Assembly: GCA_034439915.1 (NCBI GenBank)
Contig: JAWXBI010000221.1
Coordinates: 1-14,309, forward strand
Length of the DNA: 14,309 bases
Origin: JADJLQ01 sp034439915
Lineage (GTDB): Bacteria; Bacteroidota; Bacteroidia; Chitinophagales; Saprospiraceae
Direction of reading: 5' to 3'
Below are positions 1 to 5,668 of the stretch, in pieces (the first letter of the stretch is position 1; every line of letters starts with the position of its first letter). Both the position numbers and the translations under genes were made by a program. A model generated the notes under the pieces. It was given only the letters and a program-made list of their open reading frames with translations. It did no database searches and was not told the DNA's origin.

Positions 1-534
1 AATGCGTTCCGTTTTACCCGGATGAATAAATACGAACTCATGTGGGAAAAAAACATGGTCCACAATCCCCAGGTAAAGTATGCCCAGAACGGCAATTTTT
101 TTCCCGATGCAGCGGATCAATATGCATTGCCGGCCCTGGATGAAGGGAGTTATGAACAGGCATTTGACGAAATCGAGTTGCTGGGATTCCCCCTCTGTTC
201 GCCCTTCGATTTGCTCGCCGAGCCTTTTAAAGAAGAGGTCCTGACTAAAGACATGGCCGCCTGTCATCGCCGCACGGTCACCATGCTCGGTTATTATGTG
301 ACGCGCAAATGGGTCAGCACCAAAAACAATAAACTCATGAGTTTTGGTACCTGGGTCGACCGGGAAGGGCGGTTTTTTGATACCACCCATTTTCCACCTT
401 CACTCGATGCTTATCCGTTTAAAGGCAAGGGGATCTACCGTATCCGGGGTAAGGTCGTGGATGATTTTGATTTTAAAAGTTTGGAAGTAATGGATATGGA
501 ACGTTTGCCGTATAGAAAGGATGAACGGTACTAG
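1..534 (+). CDS. dnaE: DNA polymerase III subunit alpha, C-terminal end (5' partial)
   Basis: This is the last 177 residues of the replicative polymerase catalytic subunit. The frame is open from base 1, so the gene starts upstream of the window and the first in-frame ATG at 22 is only an internal methionine. The protein shows the conserved Bacteroidota tail: FFPDAADQYALPALDEG, then YEQAFDEIELLGFPL, then an OB-fold region with LMSFGTWVDREGRFFDTTHF, PFKGKGIYRIRGKVV and SLEVMDMERLPY. In this family that domain binds single-stranded DNA near the template. The gene ends at a TAG (532-534). No clear terminator follows, and the next genes lie on the opposite strand. The identification rests on recalled similarity to Bacteroidota DnaE C-termini. 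The polymerase active site itself is outside the window. Confidence 0.9.
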   Translation, partial: NAFRFTRMNKYELMWEKNMVHNPQVKYAQNGNFFPDAADQYALPALDEGSYEQAFDEIELLGFPLCSPFDLLAEPFKEEVLTKDMAACHRRTVTMLGYYVTRKWVSTKNNKLMSFGTWVDREGRFFDTTHFPPSLDAYPFKGKGIYRIRGKVVDDFDFKSLEVMDMERLPYRKDERY

Positions 535-626
535 GGAAATGAAAAAAAAATGCTGAATTGTAACCGATCTAGCCACTCATCACTCATTACTATCTCCTGG
601 ATAATTGTTGCCGCGTTGCAGCTAAA

Positions 627-893
627 TCAGGGAAAGTGTTTATAAATAACTTTACGATGCAAAAATCTGAGTAGCGTAAGGGTATCTTTCTCCTGTTTCA
701 ATCCAAGTCTGAAATTTCCAATACGAATACGAAAATAACTGCCCTTAGCTTTAAGCTTCATCAGGTGTTGAATTTCAGAAAGCGCCTTGCAGTTTTCAAG
801 CTTTTGGATCAGTATAAGCATTTGTGAGGCTAATTTAACATCTGAAATTTCTTCGATGTCTTTTTCAAAAGATTTTTGAATATCTAATTTCAT
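627..893 (-). CDS. RelE/ParE-family toxin of a type II toxin-antitoxin pair
   Basis: This 88-residue basic protein has the RelE/ParE superfamily pattern: a helical N-terminus (FEKDIEEISDVKLASQMLILIQKLE), then GSYFRIRIGNFRLGLKQEKDTLTLLRFLHRKVIYKHFP. The arginines R55, R57, R62, R76 and R80 and the final LRFLHRK-IYKxFP are typical of the StbE/RelE branch, which usually cleaves mRNA on the ribosome. ParE-like gyrase inhibition cannot be excluded from sequence alone. The ATG overlaps the TAA stop of the upstream antitoxin in a TAATG junction (895-891), so translation is probably coupled. The antitoxin-first order matches many such operons. Length is normal for the family and no disruption is visible. 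The family call is firm; the molecular target is inferred. Confidence 0.85.
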   Translation of the reverse strand: MKLDIQKSFEKDIEEISDVKLASQMLILIQKLENCKALSEIQHLMKLKAKGSYFRIRIGNFRLGLKQEKDTLTLLRFLHRKVIYKHFP

Positions 894-1102
894 TATGTTG
901 ATACAACCTTTTTCAAATGAGCTTTTACTTTACTTAAACTTCCTTTGGAAGACTTCTCCGATTCTTTAAGTAAGCTCAGAAACACCAAATCTTCCAACTC
1001 CTCAGATGAAAGAGTGGAAACTTCTTTTTGCATTTTCTTCAAAAGGTCAAGGAAAAAAGCAGTTTCGCGTTTGGATTTTGAAGGAATGAGGATGTACTCC
1101 AT
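893..1102 (-). CDS. Antitoxin of the RelE/ParE-type pair
   Basis: This 69-residue protein sits directly upstream of the RelE-like toxin and overlaps it by one base. It begins MEYILIPSKSKRETAFFLDLLKKMQKEV, a pattern I recall from small Bacteroidota antitoxins that precede RelE/StbE-type toxins. The rest is helical and charged, with a lysine/serine-rich C-terminus (SEKSSKGSLSKVKAHLKKV). I chose ATG 1102. The frame extends upstream to a TTG at 1126, but that start would fall inside an exact -7 promoter element (1124-1131), whereas 1102 leaves a short leader. The N-terminal part may be the DNA-binding or dimerisation segment and the C-terminal helix the toxin-wrapping part. I cannot assign it to a named antitoxin class. 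Confidence 0.75.
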   Translation of the reverse strand: MEYILIPSKSKRETAFFLDLLKKMQKEVSTLSSEELEDLVFLSLLKESEKSSKGSLSKVKAHLKKVVST

Positions 1103-1123
1103 ATTTATAATGAATTTGAAAGC

Positions 1124-1131
1124 CAAAGGTA
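1124..1131 (-). promoter_or_regulatory. Predicted -7 element of the relE-type operon promoter
   Basis: Read on the minus strand this is TACCTTTG, an exact match to the Bacteroidota -7 consensus TAnnTTTG. It ends 21 bases before the antitoxin ATG at 1102, giving a predicted leader of about 15 bases. No good TTTG -33 element is seen; the place where it would lie is taken up by the palindrome at 1142-1157. This supports ATG 1102 over the upstream TTG. Confidence 0.45.
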
Positions 1132-1141
1132 AGGAAATTCG

Positions 1142-1170
1142 ATCCGAACTTTCGGATTCTCAGATTCTCA
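1142..1170. promoter_or_regulatory. Candidate operator: 7-2-7 palindrome plus an 8-bp direct repeat
   Basis: Positions 1142-1148 (ATCCGAA) and 1151-1157 (TTCGGAT) form a perfect inverted repeat around a CT centre. It is followed by two adjacent copies of GATTCTCA (about 1155-1170). The palindrome lies 11 to 26 bases upstream of the predicted -7 element, across the expected -33 region. That is where a toxin-antitoxin complex would repress its own operon. The symmetry is seen in the sequence; binding by this antitoxin is inferred. Confidence 0.4.
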
Positions 1171-1355
1171 GAAGGGGAATAATCCGGTTCAGATTGAATG
1201 AAAAATAGCCATTGAAAAAACTATGTGGATATCATGAAGAACCTGGACTATACCAAGCTTAAACGTAAACCGACCAGAGACGATATGAATGAAAGAGAAA
1301 GAGTATAGAACGCAGGTAGGCATTGGTGGAAATCATAACAATACCGGTAACCAGA

Positions 1356-1760
1356 CTACAATTCAATCAAACTTAATTCTTCACCTAGCCTCCTTAATCC
1401 GGCCCTGATCTTATCACGTTGCAATTTTCTTGGGACTTTGAGCCCCGAAGCATAGTGGGACAATTGACGTTGGTTGATCCCGGTGATTCTTTCCATAGCC
1501 GCTTTGGTGAAAATTCCCTGATAATAGTTCAATAAGGATTTAGCATCAAATTTATAGCTGAGGCGATAATTGCCCTTAAATGAGGTCGGAATTTTCTCAC
1601 CGTCTTCTATCAGACCCTGCAAATGGATGTCAACCGCTTGTTTTATATTTTCCATAATCCCTTCAGGCGTTGCTGCTGTAGTGACACAACCAGGCAAGCC
1701 GGGTAGGTGAGCACTGAAATTCCTTCTTGTAAATGATACTTCGACAATATTTTCTTTCAT
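1356..1760 (-). CDS. hicB: HicB-family antitoxin
   Basis: This 134-residue protein has the two-part HicB layout. Residues 1-50 form the partial RNase-H-like fold (VEVSFTRRNFSAHLPGLPGCVTTAATPEGIMENIKQAV...HLQG). Residues of about 85-115 form a helix-turn-helix (FTKAAMERITGINQRQLSHYASGLKVP), followed by an arginine-rich helix. The N-terminal part normally binds and blocks HicA, while the C-terminal part binds the operon promoter. The ATG is 6 bases after the hicA stop, giving the usual toxin-first order of hicAB operons. The start is supported by this spacing and by the family's usual N-terminus. No frameshift or internal stop is seen. The family assignment is confident. Confidence 0.88.
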   Translation of the reverse strand: MKENIVEVSFTRRNFSAHLPGLPGCVTTAATPEGIMENIKQAVDIHLQGLIEDGEKIPTSFKGNYRLSYKFDAKSLLNYYQGIFTKAAMERITGINQRQLSHYASGLKVPRKLQRDKIRAGLRRLGEELSLIEL

Positions 1761-1766
1761 GATGGG

Positions 1767-1940
1767 TTATTTAAGTCCTGCTTGTTTTAAAATTGAATTC
1801 ACTGTTTTATGATCCAAATCATCATTTTTTCCATGATCAGGTACAGTGACCCTGCCTTTTTTAATAGGGTGTTTATATTGACGATGACTCCCAACCTGAG
1901 AATGAAGGTACCATCCATCTCTTTCCAGGATTTGAATCAT
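1767..1940 (-). CDS. hicA: HicA-family mRNA interferase toxin, possibly with a shortened N-terminus
   Basis: This 57-residue reading frame lies just upstream of hicB. It encodes ILERDGWYLHSQVGSHRQYK, then HPIKKGRVTVPDHGKNDDL, then DHKTVNSILKQAGLK. That is the HicA double-stranded-RNA-binding-like fold with the conserved GW, the catalytic histidine in GSHRQYKHP, and the terminal helix. HicA toxins cleave mRNA. The start is uncertain. Homologous sequence continues five codons upstream of ATG 1940 (KKIRE, as in the usual MKVRE), but the codon where the normal Met would sit is AAA, the one before it is ATC (1956-1958), and an in-frame TAA lies further upstream. The protein therefore either starts at ATG 1940 with a clipped first helix, uses a non-canonical start, or has lost its start. 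An antisense frame on the plus strand here is a shadow. Confidence 0.8.
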   Translation of the reverse strand: MIQILERDGWYLHSQVGSHRQYKHPIKKGRVTVPDHGKNDDLDHKTVNSILKQAGLK

Positions 1941-2036
1941 TTCCCTGATTTTTTTGATCCCAAATCGCAGGAAAAGGTAGTATTTTTAATACCTTTATTT
2001 CACCAATTTTTCTGATAAATATGGAACCTTTGGAAC

Positions 2037-2056
2037 TCAATCATAGGTTGGATTGA
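2037..2056. promoter_or_regulatory. Inverted repeat upstream of hicA, possible operator
   Basis: TCAATC (2037-2042) and GATTGA (2051-2056) form 6-bp arms around an 8-bp spacer, about 97 bases upstream of the hicA ATG. HicB proteins with a helix-turn-helix usually bind a dyad near the operon promoter. A weak -7-like TACCTTTT (minus strand, 1972-1979) lies closer to the gene. Both assignments are tentative because short dyads occur by chance in A/T-rich DNA. Confidence 0.2.
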
Positions 2057-2107
2057 ATTGACCAGATGGGTATGAGAATTAGCAGACCGCTTATTTAATA
2101 CCGGACA

Positions 2108-2142
2108 AACAGTAAATTAGAGCGAAAGCCTAACCTACTGTT
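2108..2142 (+). promoter_or_regulatory. Structured leader hairpin with GAAA tetraloop before the acyl-CoA synthetase
   Basis: The outer arms AACAGTA (2108-2114) and TACTGTT (2136-2142) pair perfectly. After a 2x2 internal loop (AA opposite CC), TTAG pairs with CTAA. A single bulged A then leads to GC/GC closing a GAAA loop of the GNRA class. This gives thirteen base pairs within 35 bases, ending 17 bases before the ATG at 2160. The complementarity is read directly. Whether it is transcribed, and whether it affects translation or marks the end of something else, is unknown. Confidence 0.35.
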
Positions 2143-2159
2143 CTCTATCTTGTCATCCC

Positions 2160-3707
2160 ATGCTTAACCTATCGACCTTACTCCAGGAAAACACCAGAAG
2201 ATACCCCGATAAAACTGCCCTTATTTTCGGTGAGACGGCCCTGAGTTATGCCCAGGTCAATGCAGCTGTAAACCAGGTAGCCAATGGTTTGGTATCAAAA
2301 GGTATTCGACCAGGTGAAAAGGTGGCGCTGAGTTGTTTAAACCTCCCTTATTTCCCGATTATTTATTTCGGCATTTTAAAAGCAGGAGCAATCGTCGTTC
2401 CGCTAAGTGTATTATTGAAAAAAGATGAGATCGCTTTCCACCTCCGGGACAGCGACGCCAAAGCTTATTTTTGTTTTGTTGGGACGGAAGAACTTCCTAT
2501 GGGTAGGATGGGACATGCGGCACATCTGGAATCTCCTGGTTGTGAACATTTTTTTCTGATTATGCCCAAACCGGATATAGCTCCATCCATAGAAGGTGCT
2601 GCTACATTTGCCAGCCTGGTCTCCGGACAATCTACACGTTTTGATACCATGCAGACTTCTGCAGAGGATACTGCGGTGATCATTTATACTTCGGGCACTA
2701 CCGGCAAGCCTAAAGGAGCGGAGCTGACGCACAACAACCTGGTACATAATGCCATTCTTTCAAGTGATTTATTACACCTGGAACCGGAAGACAAACTATT
2801 GATTGTTTTACCCTTGTTTCATATATTCGGCATGACAGTGATGATGAACGCGGGGATGTACCGCGGATGTACTTCCATATTGTTACCCAAGTTTGATGCT
2901 GCGACCGTATTCAGCCTGATGGAAAAACATCAGATCACTATATTTTCCGGAGTTCCCTCTATGTATTGGGGCTTACTCCATTATAGAGAAGAGCAATTTA
3001 ATTATGGGTTGATTGCGAAAAACCTGAAAATATGTGCTTCCGGCGGAGCCTCCCTCCCTGTGCAGGTACTTGAAGATTTTGAAAAAAGGTTTGACGTAAA
3101 AATCCTCGAAGGATATGGCATGTCCGAGGGTTCACCGGTGGTGACTTTTAATATGGTTGATTTTGGACGAAAACCGGGATCAGTGGGCAAACCGGTGTGG
3201 GGTGTTGATGTCCGTTTAGTAGATGAAAATGACCAGGACGTGCAGGATGGCAAAAAAGGGGAATTGATCTACCGTGGGCATAACGTGATGAAAGGGTATT
3301 ACAAAAACCCGGAAGCGAATGCAGTGACTTTACGCAATGGTTGGATGCATTCAGGAGATATTGCCATCCGTGATTCTGATGGATTTTATTTTATCGTCGA
3401 CCGCATCAAGGATATGATTAACCGGGGCGGGTTTAAAGTATTCCCCCGTGAGGTCGAAGAGCTGATGATGAAACATCCGGCCATTTCTATGGTAGCCGTA
3501 ATTGGAGTGCCGGACGCACGATTAGGAGAAGAGGTTCAGGCTTGTGTCGTCCTCAAACCCAATGTTTCGGTGCGTGAAGATGAATTGATCAAATGGACCC
3601 GGGACCTGATCGCGGAATACAAATATCCCCGGAAAATAAAATTTATGCCTGCTTTACCCCTCAGTGCTACCGGAAAAATTTTAAAAAAAGATATTCCAAG
3701 ATCCTGA
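2160..3707 (+). CDS. Class I acyl-CoA synthetase (AMP-forming), probably long-chain fatty acid:CoA ligase
   Basis: This 515-residue, full-length member of the ANL adenylating superfamily activates a carboxylic acid to acyl-AMP and then acyl-CoA in the cytoplasm or at the membrane. The phosphate-binding loop is YTSGTTGKPKG (176-186). Other motifs are LPLFHIFGMT (217-226), the adenine/acyl motif EGYGMSEGSP (317-326), the hinge and ATP-ribose region HSGDIAIRDSDGFYFIVDR (397-415) with NRGGFKVFP (421-429), and the C-terminal catalytic lysine K506 in SATGKILKK. All key residues are present, so it should be active. The N-terminus resembles FadD/LcfB-type ligases for medium or long chains; exact chain length cannot be read. 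It is transcribed alone and ends 23 bases from the convergent sulfatase with no obvious terminator between them. Confidence 0.9.
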   Translation: MLNLSTLLQENTRRYPDKTALIFGETALSYAQVNAAVNQVANGLVSKGIRPGEKVALSCLNLPYFPIIYFGILKAGAIVVPLSVLLKKDEIAFHLRDSDAKAYFCFVGTEELPMGRMGHAAHLESPGCEHFFLIMPKPDIAPSIEGAATFASLVSGQSTRFDTMQTSAEDTAVIIYTSGTTGKPKGAELTHNNLVHNAILSSDLLHLEPEDKLLIVLPLFHIFGMTVMMNAGMYRGCTSILLPKFDAATVFSLMEKHQITIFSGVPSMYWGLLHYREEQFNYGLIAKNLKICASGGASLPVQVLEDFEKRFDVKILEGYGMSEGSPVVTFNMVDFGRKPGSVGKPVWGVDVRLVDENDQDVQDGKKGELIYRGHNVMKGYYKNPEANAVTLRNGWMHSGDIAIRDSDGFYFIVDRIKDMINRGGFKVFPREVEELMMKHPAISMVAVIGVPDARLGEEVQACVVLKPNVSVREDELIKWTRDLIAEYKYPRKIKFMPALPLSATGKILKKDIPRS

Positions 3708-3730
3708 CCTTCATCAATCGTTTCGAGCCA

Positions 3731-5536
3731 TCATTCGGCAATCAATTCAATACCAGCCACTTCGGCCACCTGACGATTACGCACTGAAACAGGAATAAGC
3801 CTGATCCAATGTACCCCTTTGTGTAAAGTGATTTCACCTATCCGCATTTGTGCCCATTTCTTTTCATAAGCTTCCTTGCGTTTTACTTTGTCGGGGCTGG
3901 GCAAAAGAGGAGGATCGAAGGGTTGATCAATAGTAGTCAAAACTCGTTGACCATCCACTTCGACAGAGACAGTTGATCCAAGATCTTCGGTGGGACACGT
4001 ATAATTCAGATTCACTTTAAAGCGCCTGGTTGTATCAGCCTCCACCAGCCAGCAGATGGTATCCTTAGTCGTTTGCCAATGTTGCAACCAATCATGTGCC
4101 CAACCGTGACCTTCAACAAAACGCAGCGCACCAGTAAACTGGGATTCATAGGCGGGTAACTCGATCCTGGAGGTATTAACATTAACTGGTTTTACCGATT
4201 TATAATTTTGGCTAACGGTGAAAAACCACTGATTGTAATGATTTTTTAAGGAAGTGAGCAAAACAGGATCCTTCGTGGAGAGATCCGAAAATTGATCCGG
4301 GTCATTTACCATATTATACAATTCAGCACCTGTATTTTTAATAACGAACCGATGAGTTGAGGTGCGCAGTGCACCCGGAAATTCTTTTAAACTTTTGTCC
4401 AGGAAGGCAACGTGCGTAAAAATCGGTCGGTCCGGTATTTCTGATTTGTCCTTTAATATCCTATCTGAAAGATCAATTCCATCCAGCGGTTTGTGCGGAA
4501 TGGTCTGCAGCTTACATAAACTGGCTAAGGTGGGATACCAATCGATGTGGGCAGCCGGCGAGGTGATTTTTTTACCGGGTTGGATCTTGCCCGGCCATAA
4601 AATTACTGCCGGGACCCTGACCCCGCCTTCATCGACCTGACCTTTGATGCCTTTCATCTGTCCATTGTATCGCTTTCCATTGGGCCCATTATCCGACATA
4701 AAGATGACCATGGTGTTTTTATCTAATTTTTCATCTTCGAGTTTTTTGAGCAATCGTCCTATATTTTCATCCATATTTTCAACCATGCCATAGACGGCAG
4801 ACAATTCGTCGTCCAGGCCTATTTTTTTATACTTATCGAAATATTGATCCGGGACCTGAAAAGGGCTATGCGGTGCATTATAAGGAAGGTAACAAAAAAA
4901 CGGTTGATTTTTGTTGCGTCCGATAAATTCCAATGCCCGGTCAGTCAACACATCGGTGATATACCCCTTGGACTTAATTGGAGTTGTATTACTATCTAAT
5001 CCGGTATCGAAATAATTGGTGAGATGACCTCCGCAAAATCCAACAAATTCATCAAATCCCTGGTCTGTTGGCCTGTTCGGAAAATGGGAACCATTGTGCC
5101 ATTTACCAAAACAAGCCGTACGATATCTATTCGCCTTAAACAATTCCGCCAGCGTGGTTTCCTCTGTATCCATCCATTCAAGCCCATTGGATACTGAAGT
5201 CACTCCGGTGCGCAAATGGTACCTTCCAGTCAATAAACTTGCACGGGTAGGGGCACATAGTGGACTAACAAAAAAACGGTTAAATTCCAGGCCTCCGGCT
5301 ATGATCCTATCCAGGTTCGGTGTCCGTATATACGGATTACCATGAGCCGCCATATCTCCCCAACCCTGATCATCAGAAAGAATAAAAATCACATTCGGTT
5401 TCGCTTGATTTGAAACCTTACAATTGTAGCCGAAAAAAATCCCAACCAAGCTAATCCCAAGAAAAACGTTCCAGGCGCAAAAAAAGCGCTTGATTCTGCC
5501 CCATAGATTCAACGTTTGATTTTTTATCCAATACAT
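3731..5536 (-). CDS. Exported formylglycine-dependent sulfatase (arylsulfatase family, S1-type)
   Basis: This 601-residue protein hydrolyses sulfate esters outside the cytoplasm. Residues 14-38 are a basic stretch followed by a hydrophobic segment, that is, a signal peptide or anchor; a Cys at 39 follows but the lipobox is poor. NVIFILSDDQGWGDM (48-62) supplies the metal-binding aspartates D55/D56. CAPTRASLLTGR (94-105) is the signature whose Cys94 becomes formylglycine. GKWHNG (144-149) and the second metal site SDNGPNGKRYNG (281-292) follow. The central part reads like N-acetylgalactosamine/arylsulfatase A-type enzymes. Residues of about 465-601 form an extra beta-rich domain (WLVEADTTRRFKVNLNY, IGEITLHKGVHWIRL) seen at the end of some Bacteroidota and Planctomycetes sulfatases. 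The substrate is unknown. No maturase (anSME) gene is in the window. Confidence 0.92.
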   Translation of the reverse strand: MYWIKNQTLNLWGRIKRFFCAWNVFLGISLVGIFFGYNCKVSNQAKPNVIFILSDDQGWGDMAAHGNPYIRTPNLDRIIAGGLEFNRFFVSPLCAPTRASLLTGRYHLRTGVTSVSNGLEWMDTEETTLAELFKANRYRTACFGKWHNGSHFPNRPTDQGFDEFVGFCGGHLTNYFDTGLDSNTTPIKSKGYITDVLTDRALEFIGRNKNQPFFCYLPYNAPHSPFQVPDQYFDKYKKIGLDDELSAVYGMVENMDENIGRLLKKLEDEKLDKNTMVIFMSDNGPNGKRYNGQMKGIKGQVDEGGVRVPAVILWPGKIQPGKKITSPAAHIDWYPTLASLCKLQTIPHKPLDGIDLSDRILKDKSEIPDRPIFTHVAFLDKSLKEFPGALRTSTHRFVIKNTGAELYNMVNDPDQFSDLSTKDPVLLTSLKNHYNQWFFTVSQNYKSVKPVNVNTSRIELPAYESQFTGALRFVEGHGWAHDWLQHWQTTKDTICWLVEADTTRRFKVNLNYTCPTEDLGSTVSVEVDGQRVLTTIDQPFDPPLLPSPDKVKRKEAYEKKWAQMRIGEITLHKGVHWIRLIPVSVRNRQVAEVAGIELIAE

Positions 5537-5598
5537 AGATGAAAATTAATAAAATACCTTTATAAACAGTCAAATCCTGCTCGGAGATTGATATTATC

Positions 5599-5617
5599 TG
5601 GTGAATGGAGTTCACCA
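5599..5617. promoter_or_regulatory. Inverted repeat in the sulfatase/deacylase divergent region
   Basis: TGGTGAA (5599-5605) and TTCACCA (5611-5617) are perfect 7-bp arms with a TGGAG loop. They lie in the 132-base gap between the divergent sulfatase and deacylase starts. This is a plausible regulator site for either gene; no regulator gene is nearby. Confidence 0.25.
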
Positions 5618-5631
5618 TGGAGTTATTAAAA

Positions 5632-5661
5632 TTGATTAGTTTTAATCAACATAATTGATTA
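5632..5661. promoter_or_regulatory. Three heptamer copies TTGATTA / TAATCAA / TTGATTA before the deacylase
   Basis: TTGATTA (5632-5638) and TAATCAA (5643-5649) form a perfect dyad around GTTT. A third TTGATTA (5655-5661) follows, ending 7 bases before the deacylase ATG. A near-consensus -7 element, TAGTTTTA (5637-5644, seven of eight matches to TAnnTTTG with A for the final G), lies inside the dyad. The overlap of dyad and possible promoter suggests an operator, but A/T-rich heptamers can recur by chance. Confidence 0.3.
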
Positions 5662-5668
5662 ATAAAAC

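Noticed and set aside
535..626. Terminator for dnaE
   Set aside because: There is an A-run right after the stop, but I found no stable hairpin followed by a T-run on the plus strand.
945..1208. Plus-strand frame covering the relE-type antitoxin
   Set aside because: It is antisense to the antitoxin and its promoter, and has low-complexity content with no family resemblance.
1234..1308. A 24-codon frame beginning MKNLDYTKLKRKP between the two toxin-antitoxin pairs
   Set aside because: It has no recognisable family and no convincing ribosome binding site or conserved context; length alone gives no support, though it could be a remnant of a larger gene.
1809..2015. Plus-strand frame of 68 codons
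   Set aside because: It is the antisense shadow of hicA, whose minus-strand reading gives a clear HicA protein.
2108..2142. Possible integron attC site, because GCCTAAC resembles a core site
   Set aside because: It is too short, lacks the paired core motifs and extrahelical pattern of attC sites, and no integrase or cassette structure is present.
3708..3730. Terminator between the acyl-CoA synthetase and the sulfatase
   Set aside because: The 23-base convergent gap contains no inverted repeat or T-run that I can see.
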